Origin: Stenomitos frigidus ULC18
GTDB lineage: Bacteria; Cyanobacteriota; Cyanobacteriia; Leptolyngbyales; Leptolyngbyaceae
Assembly: GCF_003003795.1 (NCBI RefSeq)
Contig: NZ_PVWK01000016.1
Coordinates: 1-32,748 of the forward strand
DNA length: 32,748 bases
Direction of reading: 5' to 3'
How positions within the stretch are numbered: the first letter of the stretch is position 1; each line of letters opens with the position of its first letter. Shown here piece by piece: positions 1-7,677 of the stretch. The notes below the pieces were generated by a model, which worked only from the letters and a program-made list of their open reading frames with translations, had not been told where the DNA came from and made no database searches. The position numbers and the translations under genes are program-made.

Positions 1-20
1 ACCCATGTAAACGGTGGATC

Positions 21-431
21 TTAGCGCCTTTCCTCGCAGGGGCATGTCGCTTTACGTACCTTTGCGTCAAGGAACCCAGCATTGGGCGTCTCACGGGTGC
101 GGGTACAGTGTCCTTGCGACGCTTTGATTTGACCCGCTGACTTCAGTTTGCCAAAGCGGAGAATGGAGTAAGCCATGTCGTTAGGATGCCCAAAGGCTGC
201 CAGGGCAAACCGACCCGACCACAGCACATTGCACCCATCGCTCGGCTGCCCCCGTTTGACCAGCCCCTGGTACGACTCAAACACGAGCACGGCGGCACCC
301 GAAGCCTGGAGGGTCTGAGGCGAGCACGAGCACGACCCGTGGCTGAGTGGTAGAGCGGTGCCACTAACGAGACCAGTTGCCACCGTCAGGAGAGGCGGAC
401 AAGCTGGGGCGGAGAGCTTGCGGAACTGCAT
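21..431 (-). CDS. Hypothetical protein with signal-peptide-like N-terminus
   Basis: An unrecognised protein of 136 residues follows the relaxase on the same strand after a gap of about 60 bases. I start it at ATG 431; a GTG 12 bases upstream is also possible. The first 30 residues hold a basic stretch and a mildly hydrophobic segment (LLTVATGLVSGTALPL), so export is possible but the signal is weak. The middle (VFESYQGLVKRGQPSDGC, then LWSGRF) faintly resembles small secreted actinobacterial and cyanobacterial domains of the DUF2690 type; I cannot confirm this. No Shine-Dalgarno sequence precedes the start. The last codons run into the left copy of the inverted repeat near the window ends, so the C-terminus may have been reshaped by that element. 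Confidence 0.4.
   Translation of the reverse strand: MQFRKLSAPACPPLLTVATGLVSGTALPLSHGSCSCSPQTLQASGAAVLVFESYQGLVKRGQPSDGCNVLWSGRFALAAFGHPNDMAYSILRFGKLKSAGQIKASQGHCTRTRETPNAGFLDAKVRKATCPCEERR
42..78. repeat. Left copy of inverted repeat near window ends
   Basis: This 37-nt stretch is the reverse complement of 32671-32707 with 33 of 37 positions identical by hand alignment. The core GTCGCTTTACGTAC is perfectly shared. If the molecule is circular, the two copies would flank about 80 bases around the join and could form a large cruciform. If it is linear or a contig, they would look like terminal inverted repeats of an element. Confidence 0.6.
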
Positions 432-492
432 GGCTGGCTGCACCCGGTACAGACTTTAACGGCCGACGGCAGCGGGACGGCTCACGTTGGGA

Positions 493-2298
493 TCAACGAC
501 CCTCCTGTCCCTTTTTGCGCTTGTCCACTGTGGGCTTGACTCGTGTTGGTCCTTGCTTCTGCAACGCGGCTAACGGTGCCCGCTGTGCTTGGAAATACTG
601 GTGGTCCGCAGCGGTGAGCTGTGGACTCACCCACAACCGCTCACCTTGTAATTGCACCAGGAGACCGCGCCCATCCATTGCCTCTAGTCTCAACGTCTGA
701 CCGTCGTCAGCAAACCGATAGCGCGTACCCTCATGTTTGGTTTGCTGAGCCACGAACAAGGCTAACTTGATCACGGCCACGATGTCTCGTCCCCAAGCCG
801 CTCGTTCTAAGGGCGCTGGCTCCGCTGCGACGGGCACGCTTGGGTCTGGGTTGTCTGTGGGCGTGAGTGTCATCTGGGGCTGATGGTGGGGTGGCGGTGG
901 CACACTTGCCAAGCGTCTTGCTGCTGGGGGGAGGGGTATGTCTGGCTGCGATGCGTGGGCTGGTGGCACAGTCGGCGTTGGGGGAGCCGGAGGCAAGCCA
1001 GGGGGCAAGGGCTGACTGAGCACTGGTGGTGCTTGGGTCGCCGTTGCGGCGGTCTCCAGCACGACTGTAGTGGGTAGTGACAGGGGCGGCTGAAGAGCCT
1101 CTGCAACGACTGGCAACGGCTCCAGTGCGGAGTCGGATCGCCCCACCCAGGGAGGTGAGATCGGTGCTGGCTCAGTCGGGGCGATCGGACTGCTTTCAAG
1201 CTGACTTGCTAGTGGTACAAAGGAGTCCGTTTTGGCTTGCCGTTCGTCTTCGTCTGCTGCCGCTTCTGCTTGCTGTTGCAAGGCCAGCGCGCGTAGTCTT
1301 TGGTGCTCCATCGCTAGCCTTTGAGTCGAGTCCGGTGAGTCAATTTGAGGTGGTGTTGCACTCGCCACTGGACGCCGACACAGGGTCTGGATCAACACCC
1401 GATCACGCTCTGGTGCATAGCTCAAACCCAGATGTCTCACCAGTCCTGGATCACCTTCTTTGAAGCTATAACGAGTCCCTAAGGCATGACCGCTAAACGC
1501 AACACCATCCAGACTATAGGAGATGCCTTTGCTCTTGCCGGTGCGGGTAAATTGCATCTGTACCTCAACCCCACGCGCCTGGGCTTGCTCTATAAAAGCG
1601 GGCACCGTTTGGCTACGAGCCGCCGCCGCATCGAGGACGGCTTGAAGCCGTTTATGGACACTGGGCTGTCCCGTCTTGATCTCGGCTTGGGCTTGCTGCG
1701 TGGACTCGGCTTTGCGATCCACCTCCCAACTATTCGCTTGCACGCTCAACCCATGCTGACGTTCCAACGAGCGCAACACAATTTGGGAACGGTAGCGATC
1801 GAAGGATGTGGGAATCGCTTTCGTGGTTTCCAGGTTGATTTTAGCGACCACCAGATGCACATGTGGGTGCGGCGCATCGGTATGGCGGACGATCACATAA
1901 AAGTACTTGGGCAACTCTTCCTGGCGAAAACACTCGATCGCCGCCGCCAGTTGGATGTCATTTGATTGCTTGAGTAAAGCAGGCTGCACGGCACTCAGAA
2001 TCAAGCCCGCTAAATACTGATCAGACAGCTCGCTGAACGCCTCATCGTCCAGGGTTTCGTGGGGGGGTAGGGAGAGGGCAATGTGGTAGACCGGCTGCTT
2101 GATTGGATTCAGTGCAGCCGCCAGGTCAAAGAGGGCGATAGTGTCTTCCAGGAGTGCGTCTCGCTGCGCCTCTGTCAGAGCATCACGCTCAACCCAATCA
2201 GCCGCATTACCACCAATGACGCTGGCACCTGGCTTCGTCAGCACATAACCCAGCGTGGCTCTCGCCGAACTGTTTTGGTGAATTTTGGCGATGGTCAT
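493..2298 (-). CDS. Mobilisation relaxase, MobA/VirD2-type
   Basis: This 601-residue protein is the likely relaxase that nicks the plasmid transfer origin and stays bound to the 5' end through a tyrosine. The nuclease domain covers roughly residues 1-190. A tyrosine at about position 18 (ATLGYVL) is the probable nucleophile, and the metal-binding histidine motif is RHTDAPHPHVHLVV at about 138-151 (H139, H144, H146, H148), typical of the PF03432/MOBP-like families. A second domain (about 210-300, FIEQAQARGVEVQ and GTRYSFKEGDPG) recurs in MobA-like proteins. A proline-rich linker (about 330-500) leads to a small C-terminal domain. The gene starts four bases after the MobC-like gene, so the two are probably translated together. 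Typical mobilisable plasmids borrow the mating channel of another element; no VirB4-like gene is visible here. Confidence 0.85.
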   Translation of the reverse strand: MTIAKIHQNSSARATLGYVLTKPGASVIGGNAADWVERDALTEAQRDALLEDTIALFDLAAALNPIKQPVYHIALSLPPHETLDDEAFSELSDQYLAGLILSAVQPALLKQSNDIQLAAAIECFRQEELPKYFYVIVRHTDAPHPHVHLVVAKINLETTKAIPTSFDRYRSQIVLRSLERQHGLSVQANSWEVDRKAESTQQAQAEIKTGQPSVHKRLQAVLDAAAARSQTVPAFIEQAQARGVEVQMQFTRTGKSKGISYSLDGVAFSGHALGTRYSFKEGDPGLVRHLGLSYAPERDRVLIQTLCRRPVASATPPQIDSPDSTQRLAMEHQRLRALALQQQAEAAADEDERQAKTDSFVPLASQLESSPIAPTEPAPISPPWVGRSDSALEPLPVVAEALQPPLSLPTTVVLETAATATQAPPVLSQPLPPGLPPAPPTPTVPPAHASQPDIPLPPAARRLASVPPPPHHQPQMTLTPTDNPDPSVPVAAEPAPLERAAWGRDIVAVIKLALFVAQQTKHEGTRYRFADDGQTLRLEAMDGRGLLVQLQGERLWVSPQLTAADHQYFQAQRAPLAALQKQGPTRVKPTVDKRKKGQEGR

Positions 2299-2302
2299 GG
2301 GC

Positions 2303-2716
2303 TTACTCTGTCCGTAGTTGGCGCTGGATGTCTTTGAGTTGGGCTTGGATTGTTTGGAGGAGTTCTCGGTCTACTTCGTTGAGGCTAGGGTGCTCCTGTC
2401 GGTACAGTCGTCGCACCGTTTGATTGAGGTTGTTGCCAAGGCGATTGAGTGCCACAAGCACATGCTGCTCTAGTGGTGAGACGCGCTCTTTGTGTGGGCG
2501 TTTGGGCAGTGGTTGATCATAGAGTCGGGCACGCACATAGTCAGAGAGTGGGAGACCCTGCGCCTTGCACCAAACCTTCAAGGCTTGATGTTCTTTTGAG
2601 GGCACCCGACAGCTCAACCTTTCGGTGGCCAGCAGCGGTGGCAGCACGGGAGCCATAAGTTGCTCGAGTGCGGTCAGGTATGCTTCGTGATCTAGCTTAC
2701 TTTCAGGGTCTAGCAT
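2303..2716 (-). CDS. MobC-like relaxosome accessory protein
   Basis: This 137-residue protein has the MobC signature NRLGNNLNQTVRRL at about residues 91-104 (family PF05713), preceded by a ribbon-helix-helix-like segment (SCRVPSKEHQALKVWCKAQG, then LPLSDYVRARLY). MobC proteins bind at oriT and help the relaxase open the DNA strands. It is directly upstream of the relaxase gene on the same strand. The start at 2716 places a candidate oriT hairpin about 30 bases upstream, the usual arrangement of oriT, mobC and mobA. Length and organisation match the family. Confidence 0.75.
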   Translation of the reverse strand: MLDPESKLDHEAYLTALEQLMAPVLPPLLATERLSCRVPSKEHQALKVWCKAQGLPLSDYVRARLYDQPLPKRPHKERVSPLEQHVLVALNRLGNNLNQTVRRLYRQEHPSLNEVDRELLQTIQAQLKDIQRQLRTE

Positions 2717-2747
2717 GGGGGGTCGGAGGACGAGGGACGGGGGTTCT

Positions 2748-2769
2748 CCAAGGGGGTTGCACCCCTTGG
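2748..2769. other. Candidate origin of transfer hairpin
   Basis: A perfect 8-bp inverted repeat, CCAAGGGG and CCCCTTGG, encloses the six bases GTTGCA. It lies just upstream of the MobC-like and relaxase genes and next to a purine-rich run (GGACGAGGGACGGGGG). Many oriT regions have this arrangement: a short perfect hairpin beside the nick site and close to mobC. The nick site itself cannot be identified by eye. A transcription terminator is an alternative, but there is no T-run on either strand. The rest of 2770-3000 holds no gene that I can see. Confidence 0.4.
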
Positions 2770-3011
2770 GCGAGCCGTGATGTCATACGCCACATAGCTC
2801 GCCAACACGGCAAACACCCTTAGTGTGCCCAAACACGGCGGTACGATCACAGCCCTGTTTCAGTTGCTTAGTCTGCCATTGCCAGAGCCGCAATATTGGC
2901 TGCACACAGGGCGAACACGATCGGTCTCATCGCCTCTACTGCTCTGCTTCCTGTTAGTTGCCGTGCTGCTTTGGGCACGTTAAAAACACACTGACGCAGA
3001 GAGCACTACCC

Positions 3012-3428
3012 ATGACCAAACCTAAAGGGCAGACCCCACTCCCACTAGAGACATCTGAGGAGGAGGATTTAGCAGGAGCCATTACCGATCTCAAGCTGAT
3101 GAACCAAAAGCCCAAAAGGACATCACCCGAACAGATTGTGCTCCAGAGTTACACGGAACTGAAAACAGCCGTAGACCTGGGCTATAGTTTTACCGATATT
3201 GCCACTGTTTTCACGAAACGACGCGTGAAGATCTCAGCCCGCCAACTGAAGGAACTCTACGATCAGATGCAGGCTACCAGAACACAGGAAGCAGAAACGC
3301 TGCCCACTTATAAGACTCCAGACAACCCCAATCCAGCGGTCGTTGGTGAGACCAAAAGTGCCCCTGTGCAGACCACTACGACAGCCGCCGCTAGCAGTAA
3401 GCCGATGCTGAAAACAGACGGGAATTAG
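3012..3428 (+). CDS. Small plasmid protein with helix-turn-helix-like segment
   Basis: This 138-residue protein is divergent from the mobilisation genes. I start it at ATG 3012 (MTKPKGQ), preceded by the purine-rich CAGAGAGC; a longer frame from 2958 adds residues that look non-coding. The central part (LQSYTELKTAVDLGYSFTDI, followed by FTKRRVKISARQLKELYDQM, about residues 41-83) has the pattern of a winged helix that recurs in TraK- and KfrA-like plasmid proteins, where a helix follows GYSFTDIA and a recognition helix follows ISARQL. The tail is low-complexity (TTTTAAASS). A role as DNA-binding accessory of mobilisation or as a regulator of the divergent promoter region is plausible but inferred. 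Confidence 0.6.
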   Translation: MTKPKGQTPLPLETSEEEDLAGAITDLKLMNQKPKRTSPEQIVLQSYTELKTAVDLGYSFTDIATVFTKRRVKISARQLKELYDQMQATRTQEAETLPTYKTPDNPNPAVVGETKSAPVQTTTTAAASSKPMLKTDGN

Positions 3429-3883
3429 AGTCTCTCTGGCTTCACAGCGACGCTCCATATGGCTTATTCTTGGTCGTTGGGGGGCATCATAGTAGTGCTT
3501 GAGTCGCGCTTCATCACCGTGAGCAGGCTGGAGTATGTGACCTTTCATGGACGCAAGTACATGACTTGATCACCAAGCTTATGGGTGTGCCGTTGGGTGT
3601 AAAAAGAGGGGTGATTGTGAGGAGTACAGGGGCAACGCACGGGATTGAGAAAGCGAGGCGTGTGGGACGGCAAAAGGATAGAGGAAGTTCTGCCTGTGGG
3701 CAAGGGTTTGCGGCTTCTTGTCTTAGCGCTCTGGCTCTCTCGTTTTCTGCAAACGTTTGTATTTTTTTACTTGCCACACCTAAGAACTCACCCGCCATCT
3801 CTGTGGCAAAAGCGGGTTGAGAATCAACTTGTTCCATGCGGCGTAAACGTTGTGCAAGGCTTCAAAAGAGCGGTGCAATTCGA
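3429..3883. other. Intergenic stretch without a convincing gene
   Basis: About 450 bases separate the convergent small gene and the third FGE gene. The only candidate I see is a 36-codon frame on the plus strand at 3459-3569 (MAYSWSLGG to GRKYMT) with no clear ribosome binding site. The rest has short overlapping frames on both strands with no family resemblance. A poly-T run near 3763-3770 could help stop plus-strand transcription. Confidence 0.4.
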
Positions 3884-3896
3884 CGCGCTACGCGCG
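3884..3896 (-). repeat. Hairpin downstream of VR1
   Basis: A 5-bp stem (CGCGC and GCGCG) encloses the three-base loop TAC. It lies 41 bases beyond the 3' end of VR1 in the coding direction. Equivalent hairpins at the same distance follow VR2 and VR3, within a conserved flank of about 55 nt. In characterised DGRs a hairpin downstream of the variable region raises homing efficiency, so this is a probable cis element of target recognition. Confidence 0.6.
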
Positions 3897-3926
3897 AAGA
3901 GGGCAAGAGGGCAAAAGAATAGAGTG

Positions 3927-4739
3927 CTACAGAGTCCTCGGGGCAGAACAAACCACCCGAAAACCGAAAGCGTCGTCGCGGTCGTCGGGCGCATCGAGGT
4001 TGCGAGAGGCAGAACGGCAATGCCCCGGATCGTAGAACCAGGAACCGCCGCGTAGTACACGATTTGCACTTTCATCTTCGGTTAACCAGGCACTGCCGTC
4101 AGTCGGAGCATCTTCATAGTGATCATGCCAATGATCCCGACACCACTCCCACACATTGCCATGCATATCACTTAGTCCAAAGGCATTCGCGATTTCAAAC
4201 TGGTCTATAGTCGTAGTCTCTTCTCGATACTCGCCTTCGGGACCGTCATTGTAGGTGTAGTTGCCGTTGTAGTTTGCTAGTTCGGTAGTCAGGGTTTTGC
4301 CAAAGTAGAAGGGTGTGGTGGTACCAGCTCGACAGGCGTATTCCCACTCGGCTTCAGAGGCTAAGCGATACGGTCTACCCGTGTGCTTCGCCAGCCGATC
4401 GCAAAACTCCACCGCGTTGTACCAGGACACATTTTCAACCGGGCGCGTATCCCCCTTAAAGCTGGAGGGGTCGAGCTCTACTTCCTGACTCGCTGGAGCC
4501 AATGCTGCCACAAAGCTCCACTGTGCCTGAGTGATGGGGTAACGTCCCATAAAAAAGCTGGAGATACTCACTTCATGGGGCGGTCCTTCAGCTTCGCGGC
4601 GTTCTGGTTCATCGTCTGGCGAACCCATCACAAAGGTGCCAGACGGCACCAGAATCATCTCTAACCCGATCGCGTCTCCCAGCGGTTCGGTAAAATAGCG
4701 AGCTTGTTTGCGTTCTTTACGGAGGATGAGTTCTGCCAT
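3927..4739 (-). CDS. FGE-sulfatase/C-type-lectin-fold protein, DGR target 1
   Basis: This 270-residue protein belongs to the FGE-sulfatase family (PF03781), whose fold is a C-type-lectin variant common in DGR targets. Typical family blocks are visible in order: [95 protein letters not shown] and [10 protein letters not shown] start it at ATG 4739 (MAELILRKE), which matches the start of its paralogue; a TTG 45 bases upstream is possible. Residues 230-268 are the variable region VR1, which differs from the template repeat at 14 adenine positions and nowhere else in the core. It lies downstream of the RT and TR, separated from the other two targets. It has no fused domain, so it is probably a stand-alone ligand-binding partner of the conflict system. 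Enzymatic formylglycine generation is unlikely, because the catalytic cysteine arrangement of true FGEs is not apparent. Confidence 0.85.
   Translation of the reverse strand: MAELILRKERKQARYFTEPLGDAIGLEMILVPSGTFVMGSPDDEPERREAEGPPHEVSISSFFMGRYPITQAQWSFVAALAPASQEVELDPSSFKGDTRPVENVSWYNAVEFCDRLAKHTGRPYRLASEAEWEYACRAGTTTPFYFGKTLTTELANYNGNYTYNDGPEGEYREETTTIDQFEIANAFGLSDMHGNVWEWCRDHWHDHYEDAPTDGSAWLTEDESANRVLRGGSWFYDPGHCRSASRNLDAPDDRDDAFGFRVVCSAPRTL
3937..4052 (-). repeat. DGR variable region VR1
   Basis: This 116-bp copy of the template repeat has the same length with no gaps. By hand alignment it has 14 substitutions, all at positions where the TR has adenine: A to G nine times, A to T three or four times, A to C the remainder. 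Outside the adenines it is identical up to the CCCCGAG block, where TR continues with T and all intact VRs with G. It encodes the last 39 residues or so of the FGE-fold protein. Confidence 0.92.
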
Positions 4740-4891
4740 GCAAGACTGCCCTACATTGGGGTGAGTCAGGCAACACTTCAGCAACGCTTACCAAGCTACC
4801 TGACTCAGTTTGATTTTCGGATGCCACTATGAGAGCTAAAAGCCAAAATAAGCGCATCACTGGAACCAGTCTGGACTCTTCTCGCACTCCC

Positions 4892-4910
4892 GGCAGATAT
4901 CCCATCTGCC
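4892..4910 (-). other. Stem-loop beyond the template repeat
   Basis: A perfect 7-bp stem (GGCAGAT and ATCTGCC) encloses five bases, 15 nt past the 3' end of TR in the transcribed direction. It may structure the 3' part of the template RNA or mark its end. The conserved flank and GC hairpin found behind the variable regions are absent here, as expected if those define the recipient rather than the donor. Confidence 0.4.
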
Positions 4911-4924
4911 AGTTCTGGCACTGA

Positions 4925-5046
4925 AGAGTACTCGGGGCAGAACAAACCACTCGAAAACCGATATTGTTGTTGCGGTTGTCGGGCGCATTGTTGTTGCGAG
5001 AGGCAGAACGGCAATGCCTCGGATTGTTGATCCAGGAACCGCCGCG
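4925..5046 (-). repeat. DGR template repeat (TR)
   Basis: Non-coding donor sequence for mutagenic homing, beginning 31 bases after the RT stop. On the minus strand it carries AAC/AAT runs (AACAACAAT followed later by AACAACAATATC) that would translate as Asn-rich NNN. This is the classic TR design, because mutating the first two adenines of AAY codons reaches many amino acids and no stop codons. The 116-nt core 4931-5046 contains about 25 adenines. It matches VR1, VR2 and VR3 except at adenines (14, 13 and 10 changes) and one T-to-G near the 5' edge of VR2. At the 3' end it has GAGTACTCT where VR1 and VR2 have GAGGACTCT, the expected TR-versus-VR difference at the initiation of homing. An open frame through it is incidental. 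Confidence 0.93.
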
Positions 5047-5077
5047 TTTGCCGACCAATCCCGTTTGTAGGATACCG

Positions 5078-6190
5078 CTAGACTTCCCAATCAGGCTCTA
5101 GCGGTGCCAGAATCTTTACGGAGAGTGGTTCTGGCGGCGGAGTGAAGCGCCAGCGATCGCCGATTTGACGACGCAGCCGATGGGTATCGCCGTGCAGCAG
5201 ATGGGCTTCCCAGCTTTGGAGACGCTGAATGAGGTGCTCCAGGGAAACCTGCCCGGTGGTGTAGTCTTGCTGGAGTTGTCGGAGTCGCTGCCGTGCCCGT
5301 CTCAGGTTGTCGCTGCGGACACGAATGCGGTCTGGCAGGATGCGAAACCCCACAAAGTTTGCGCCGTAGCGCGTTTCAAATAGTTGGCTTTTGATGGGAT
5401 GCAGCTTCAGGCGTAGAGTGGTCAGATAGTCTGCGATCGCGCTCCATGCATTTTCCAGAAAGGGGCGATCGTTTGAGAACAACGAAAAGTCATCGACGTA
5501 GCGCAAATACTGCTTGGCTTGAAGCTGCTCTTTCACGAAGTGGTCAAAGCCATTCAGGTAAACATTGGCAAAGAACTGGCTGGTCAGGTTACCGATGGGT
5601 AAGCCCTTACGACGCTCAAGCGGTGTCAGCAAGTCATCGCCTGGAAAGTATTCGGTATCTTCACCCTGAGGATTGCTGCCGTCAATGATGCGATCGATCA
5701 GCCAGAGGGTTTCTGGACATTTGATTTTCTGTCTCAAAGCAGCTTTCAAGAGATCATGATCCAGATTGGGAAAGTATTTACGGATATCGCCTTGCAAGAT
5801 GTAACGACTCTTACGGGCAAAGTGGGTAAAGCGCTTCAGGGCACGGTGGGTGCCATAGCCCAATCGATTGGCGTAGGTGTCTGCGATGAAGGTGCGATCG
5901 ATCAAAGGCACAATGACATTGCAGAGGGCGTGATGCACCACTCTATCGCGATACGGCGCTGCCGAAATCAAGCGCGATTTGGGGTCGCGAATCCTGAAGG
6001 TGCGATAACCGCCGGGTGTATAGGTCTGTGCCGTCAGTTCTGACTGGAGTTGCAGCAGTTCTTGAGCCAGGTTGTCGTTAAATGCCAGCACGTTGGGGCG
6101 GTAGCGCTTGCCTTGCTGAGCCTGCCGAGATGCTTGCAGCAAGTCCTCGAATGCCACAATTTTTGACCAGAGCTGACCGTAGCGCTTCAT
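5078..6190 (-). CDS. DGR reverse transcriptase
   Basis: This 370-residue reverse transcriptase copies the TR RNA with adenine-specific errors. Visible motifs are [12 protein letters not shown] at about 132-143 (first catalytic Asp, D135), [10 protein letters not shown] at 196-205, and RYVDDFSLF at 230-238 (catalytic D233 and D234). The I/L-G-x-x-x-S-Q form of the motif with SQ instead of the QG common in group II intron and retroviral enzymes is diagnostic of DGR RTs. NFVGFRIL near 278-285 is the usual thumb-proximal motif. There is no maturase or endonuclease domain, and the length is normal for the family. Its ATG overlaps the Avd stop by four bases (ATGA), so the two are coupled. The TR follows its stop after 31 bases. 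Confidence 0.95.
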   Translation of the reverse strand: MKRYGQLWSKIVAFEDLLQASRQAQQGKRYRPNVLAFNDNLAQELLQLQSELTAQTYTPGGYRTFRIRDPKSRLISAAPYRDRVVHHALCNVIVPLIDRTFIADTYANRLGYGTHRALKRFTHFARKSRYILQGDIRKYFPNLDHDLLKAALRQKIKCPETLWLIDRIIDGSNPQGEDTEYFPGDDLLTPLERRKGLPIGNLTSQFFANVYLNGFDHFVKEQLQAKQYLRYVDDFSLFSNDRPFLENAWSAIADYLTTLRLKLHPIKSQLFETRYGANFVGFRILPDRIRVRSDNLRRARQRLRQLQQDYTTGQVSLEHLIQRLQSWEAHLLHGDTHRLRRQIGDRWRFTPPPEPLSVKILAPLEPDWEV

Positions 6191-6534
6191 GCGGGTTGCT
6201 GCTGCCGTTGTTGCTTGATCCAGCCGCCTAAGTCTGTGCCGATCGTATTCACCAGCTGACTCACATAGGCATAACGTTGATCCGAAAGGAGCTGAAAGTC
6301 GAGCAGGAGGCGGGTCTGATGGCGCAAGAGGTCGAGTTGGGTATTGAGGTCTGCCAGACGGGAGAGCTTTTCTTTGGCATAGCGGACGCGAATGAGACCT
6401 TCCAGCAAATCGTACAGACCGGCGATAATACGGTCGCCCAGCATGAACTTATGATCCCTCGGCAGCCGATTGAGGATTGGCACGTACCATTTGATCAGGT
6501 CGTGGGTCTTTTGAATAATGGGAAGCTCGTTCAC
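6187..6534 (-). CDS. avd: Avd-like DGR accessory protein (four-helix bundle)
   Basis: This 115-residue, nearly all-helical, basic protein opens with [20 protein letters not shown], the recognisable start of bacterial Avd proteins (the 23S-rRNA-intervening-sequence-like four-helix bundle family). [16 protein letters not shown] follows. Avd forms a pentameric ring that binds the RT and the template RNA and is needed for retrohoming in the model phage system. The start is GTG 6534 with no clear Shine-Dalgarno sequence. The gene overlaps the RT gene by four bases and lies about 170 bases after the second target gene. The order target, avd, RT, TR fits known DGRs. Confidence 0.9.
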   Translation of the reverse strand: MNELPIIQKTHDLIKWYVPILNRLPRDHKFMLGDRIIAGLYDLLEGLIRVRYAKEKLSRLADLNTQLDLLRHQTRLLLDFQLLSDQRYAYVSQLVNTIGTDLGGWIKQQRQQQPA

Positions 6535-6666
6535 GGTGTTTCGGATGGCTTGAATCCGCTACTTGTAACAGCCTCCCAGGATGACCGGCTGAACTTTCAG
6601 CAAATATTAATGTTTTTCAATCATGGCAGAGCCTGCCTCCATAAAAAGGCGGTCAAAAATCGATCA

Positions 6667-6677
6667 GCGCTTCGCGC
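6667..6677 (-). repeat. Hairpin downstream of VR2
   Basis: A 4-bp stem (GCGC and GCGC) encloses TTC, 41 bases beyond VR2. It is the counterpart of the hairpins behind VR1 and VR3. The loop differs from that of VR1 (TAC) while the stem is kept, which points to selection on structure. Confidence 0.6.
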
Positions 6678-6708
6678 GAAAAGGGCAAGAGAGCAAAAGA
6701 ATAGAGTG

Positions 6709-7566
6709 CTACAGAGTCCTCGGGGCAGAACAAACCACTCGAAAACCGACAGAGTCGTCGCGGTAGCCGGGCGCATTGAAGAAGCGAGAGGCAGAACGGC
6801 AATGCCCCGGACTGTTGATCCAGGCACCGCCGCGTACTACCCGTCTGGTTTCATCTCCCTCTGCAAGCCACGCATTGCCATTACTGGGAGCACCCTTATA
6901 GCTCTCATGCCATTGGTCAAAACACCATTCCCAGACATTGCCGTGCAGGTCGCACAAGCCAAAGGCATTGGCAATCCCAAAATGGTCTACCGGAGTAGTT
7001 TCCTCTCGATACTCACCCTTGGGTCCCTGTCCATAAGAGCCTGACCACTTCAGTTGCTCGTTATCCGTGCCTCGGTAGTTTGCCAATTCAGTGGTAATCG
7101 TCTCCCCAAAGTGAAAGGGAGTGGTCGTTCCGGCTCGACAAGCATACTCCCACTCGGCTTCAGTCGGAAGGCGATACTCTCGTCCTGTATGGGCAGAGAG
7201 GCGATCGCAGAACTCCACCGCTTCTTCCCACGACACATACTCTACCGGGCGCTGATCGCCTTTGAAACCAGAGGGATCTGACTCCAGTACGCGGCTGACT
7301 TGTGGCAGTGTTGCCACCGCTCTCCACTGCACCTGGGTGATGGGATACTTCCCCATAAAGAACGTGGCAAGAGTAACCTCATGCTGCGGACTTTCTGAGC
7401 TAAATCGCTCCAATTCAGCCTCTGGCGAACCCATCAAGAAGGTGCCTGCGGGAATTTGCATCATCTCGATCGCAACCGCATCATTGAGCCTCTCCATAAA
7501 GAACTGCACCGACAGGCGACGGCGCTGGAGCGTGAGTTTGGGGTTTTGGTCTTGAGCGATCGCCAT
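6709..7566 (-). CDS. FGE-sulfatase/C-type-lectin-fold protein, DGR target 2
   Basis: This 285-residue protein is paralogous to target 1. Blocks in order are [108 protein letters not shown] and GFRVVCSAP. Residues 245-283 correspond to VR2. The start at ATG 7566 is the only sensible one. It sits about 110 bases after the fused target-3 gene and before avd, all on one strand. No membrane segment or signal peptide is visible, so it should be cytoplasmic, unlike many surface-displayed DGR targets. That suits an intracellular sensor or adaptor of the MoxR/CHAT system. Confidence 0.87.
   Translation of the reverse strand: MAIAQDQNPKLTLQRRRLSVQFFMERLNDAVAIEMMQIPAGTFLMGSPEAELERFSSESPQHEVTLATFFMGKYPITQVQWRAVATLPQVSRVLESDPSGFKGDQRPVEYVSWEEAVEFCDRLSAHTGREYRLPTEAEWEYACRAGTTTPFHFGETITTELANYRGTDNEQLKWSGSYGQGPKGEYREETTPVDHFGIANAFGLCDLHGNVWEWCFDQWHESYKGAPSNGNAWLAEGDETRRVVRGGAWINSPGHCRSASRFFNAPGYRDDSVGFRVVCSAPRTL
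6719..6834 (-). repeat. DGR variable region VR2
   Basis: The same 116-bp length as TR. By hand alignment it has 13 changes at TR adenines and one non-adenine change, T to G nine to ten bases inside the 5' edge (Ser to Ala in GGAW). That exception probably lies outside the converted tract. One codon pair changed from AACAAC to TTCTTC (two Phe), showing multiple substitutions per codon. Confidence 0.92.
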
Positions 7567-7603
7567 AGTCTTGAAATGACCTTAAAGTAAAAGTACAATG
7601 CGA

Positions 7604-7616
7604 CGCGCTTCGCGCG
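7604..7616 (-). repeat. Hairpin downstream of VR3
   Basis: A 5-bp stem (CGCGC and GCGCG) encloses TTC, in the conserved flank after VR3. Discounting the 20-nt insertion next to VR3, its distance from the VR matches the other two hairpins. Confidence 0.6.
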
Positions 7617-7657
7617 AAAAGAGCAAGAGGGCAAAAGGAAAGAGTGCTACAGAGTCC

Positions 7658-7677
7658 ACCCTTCGGGAAGCAAGCTA
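7658..7677 (-). repeat. 20-nt hairpin insertion at the VR3 boundary
   Basis: Here 20 nt containing the palindrome CTTCGGGAAG replace a single base present behind VR1 and VR2, exactly between the VR body and its conserved 3' flank. On the coding strand it creates TAG right after GCCCCG. The target-3 protein therefore ends in SAP rather than SAPRTL. The sequence resembles small dispersed hairpin repeats found in many cyanobacterial genomes; that identification is an inference. Confidence 0.55.

Noticed and set aside
3668-3700. Partial copy of the VR downstream flank (GGCAAAAGGATAGAG)
   Set aside because: Only about 15 bases match, with no VR body or hairpin beside it; probably chance.
3927-4739. 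Active formylglycine-generating enzyme
   Set aside because: The catalytic cysteine pattern of true FGEs is not apparent, no sulfatase is nearby, and the region corresponding to the active site is the mutagenised VR.
4717-5058. Open frame through the template repeat encoding an Asn-rich GGSWINN protein
   Set aside because: It is the TR read in frame. Its only resemblance is to the VR-encoded C-termini, it lacks the FGE domain, and its downstream part is not protein-like.
5078-6190. Group II intron or retron reverse transcriptase
   Set aside because: There is no maturase or endonuclease domain, and no intron or msr/msd structure was noticed. The SQ motif, Avd neighbour and TR/VR set identify a DGR.
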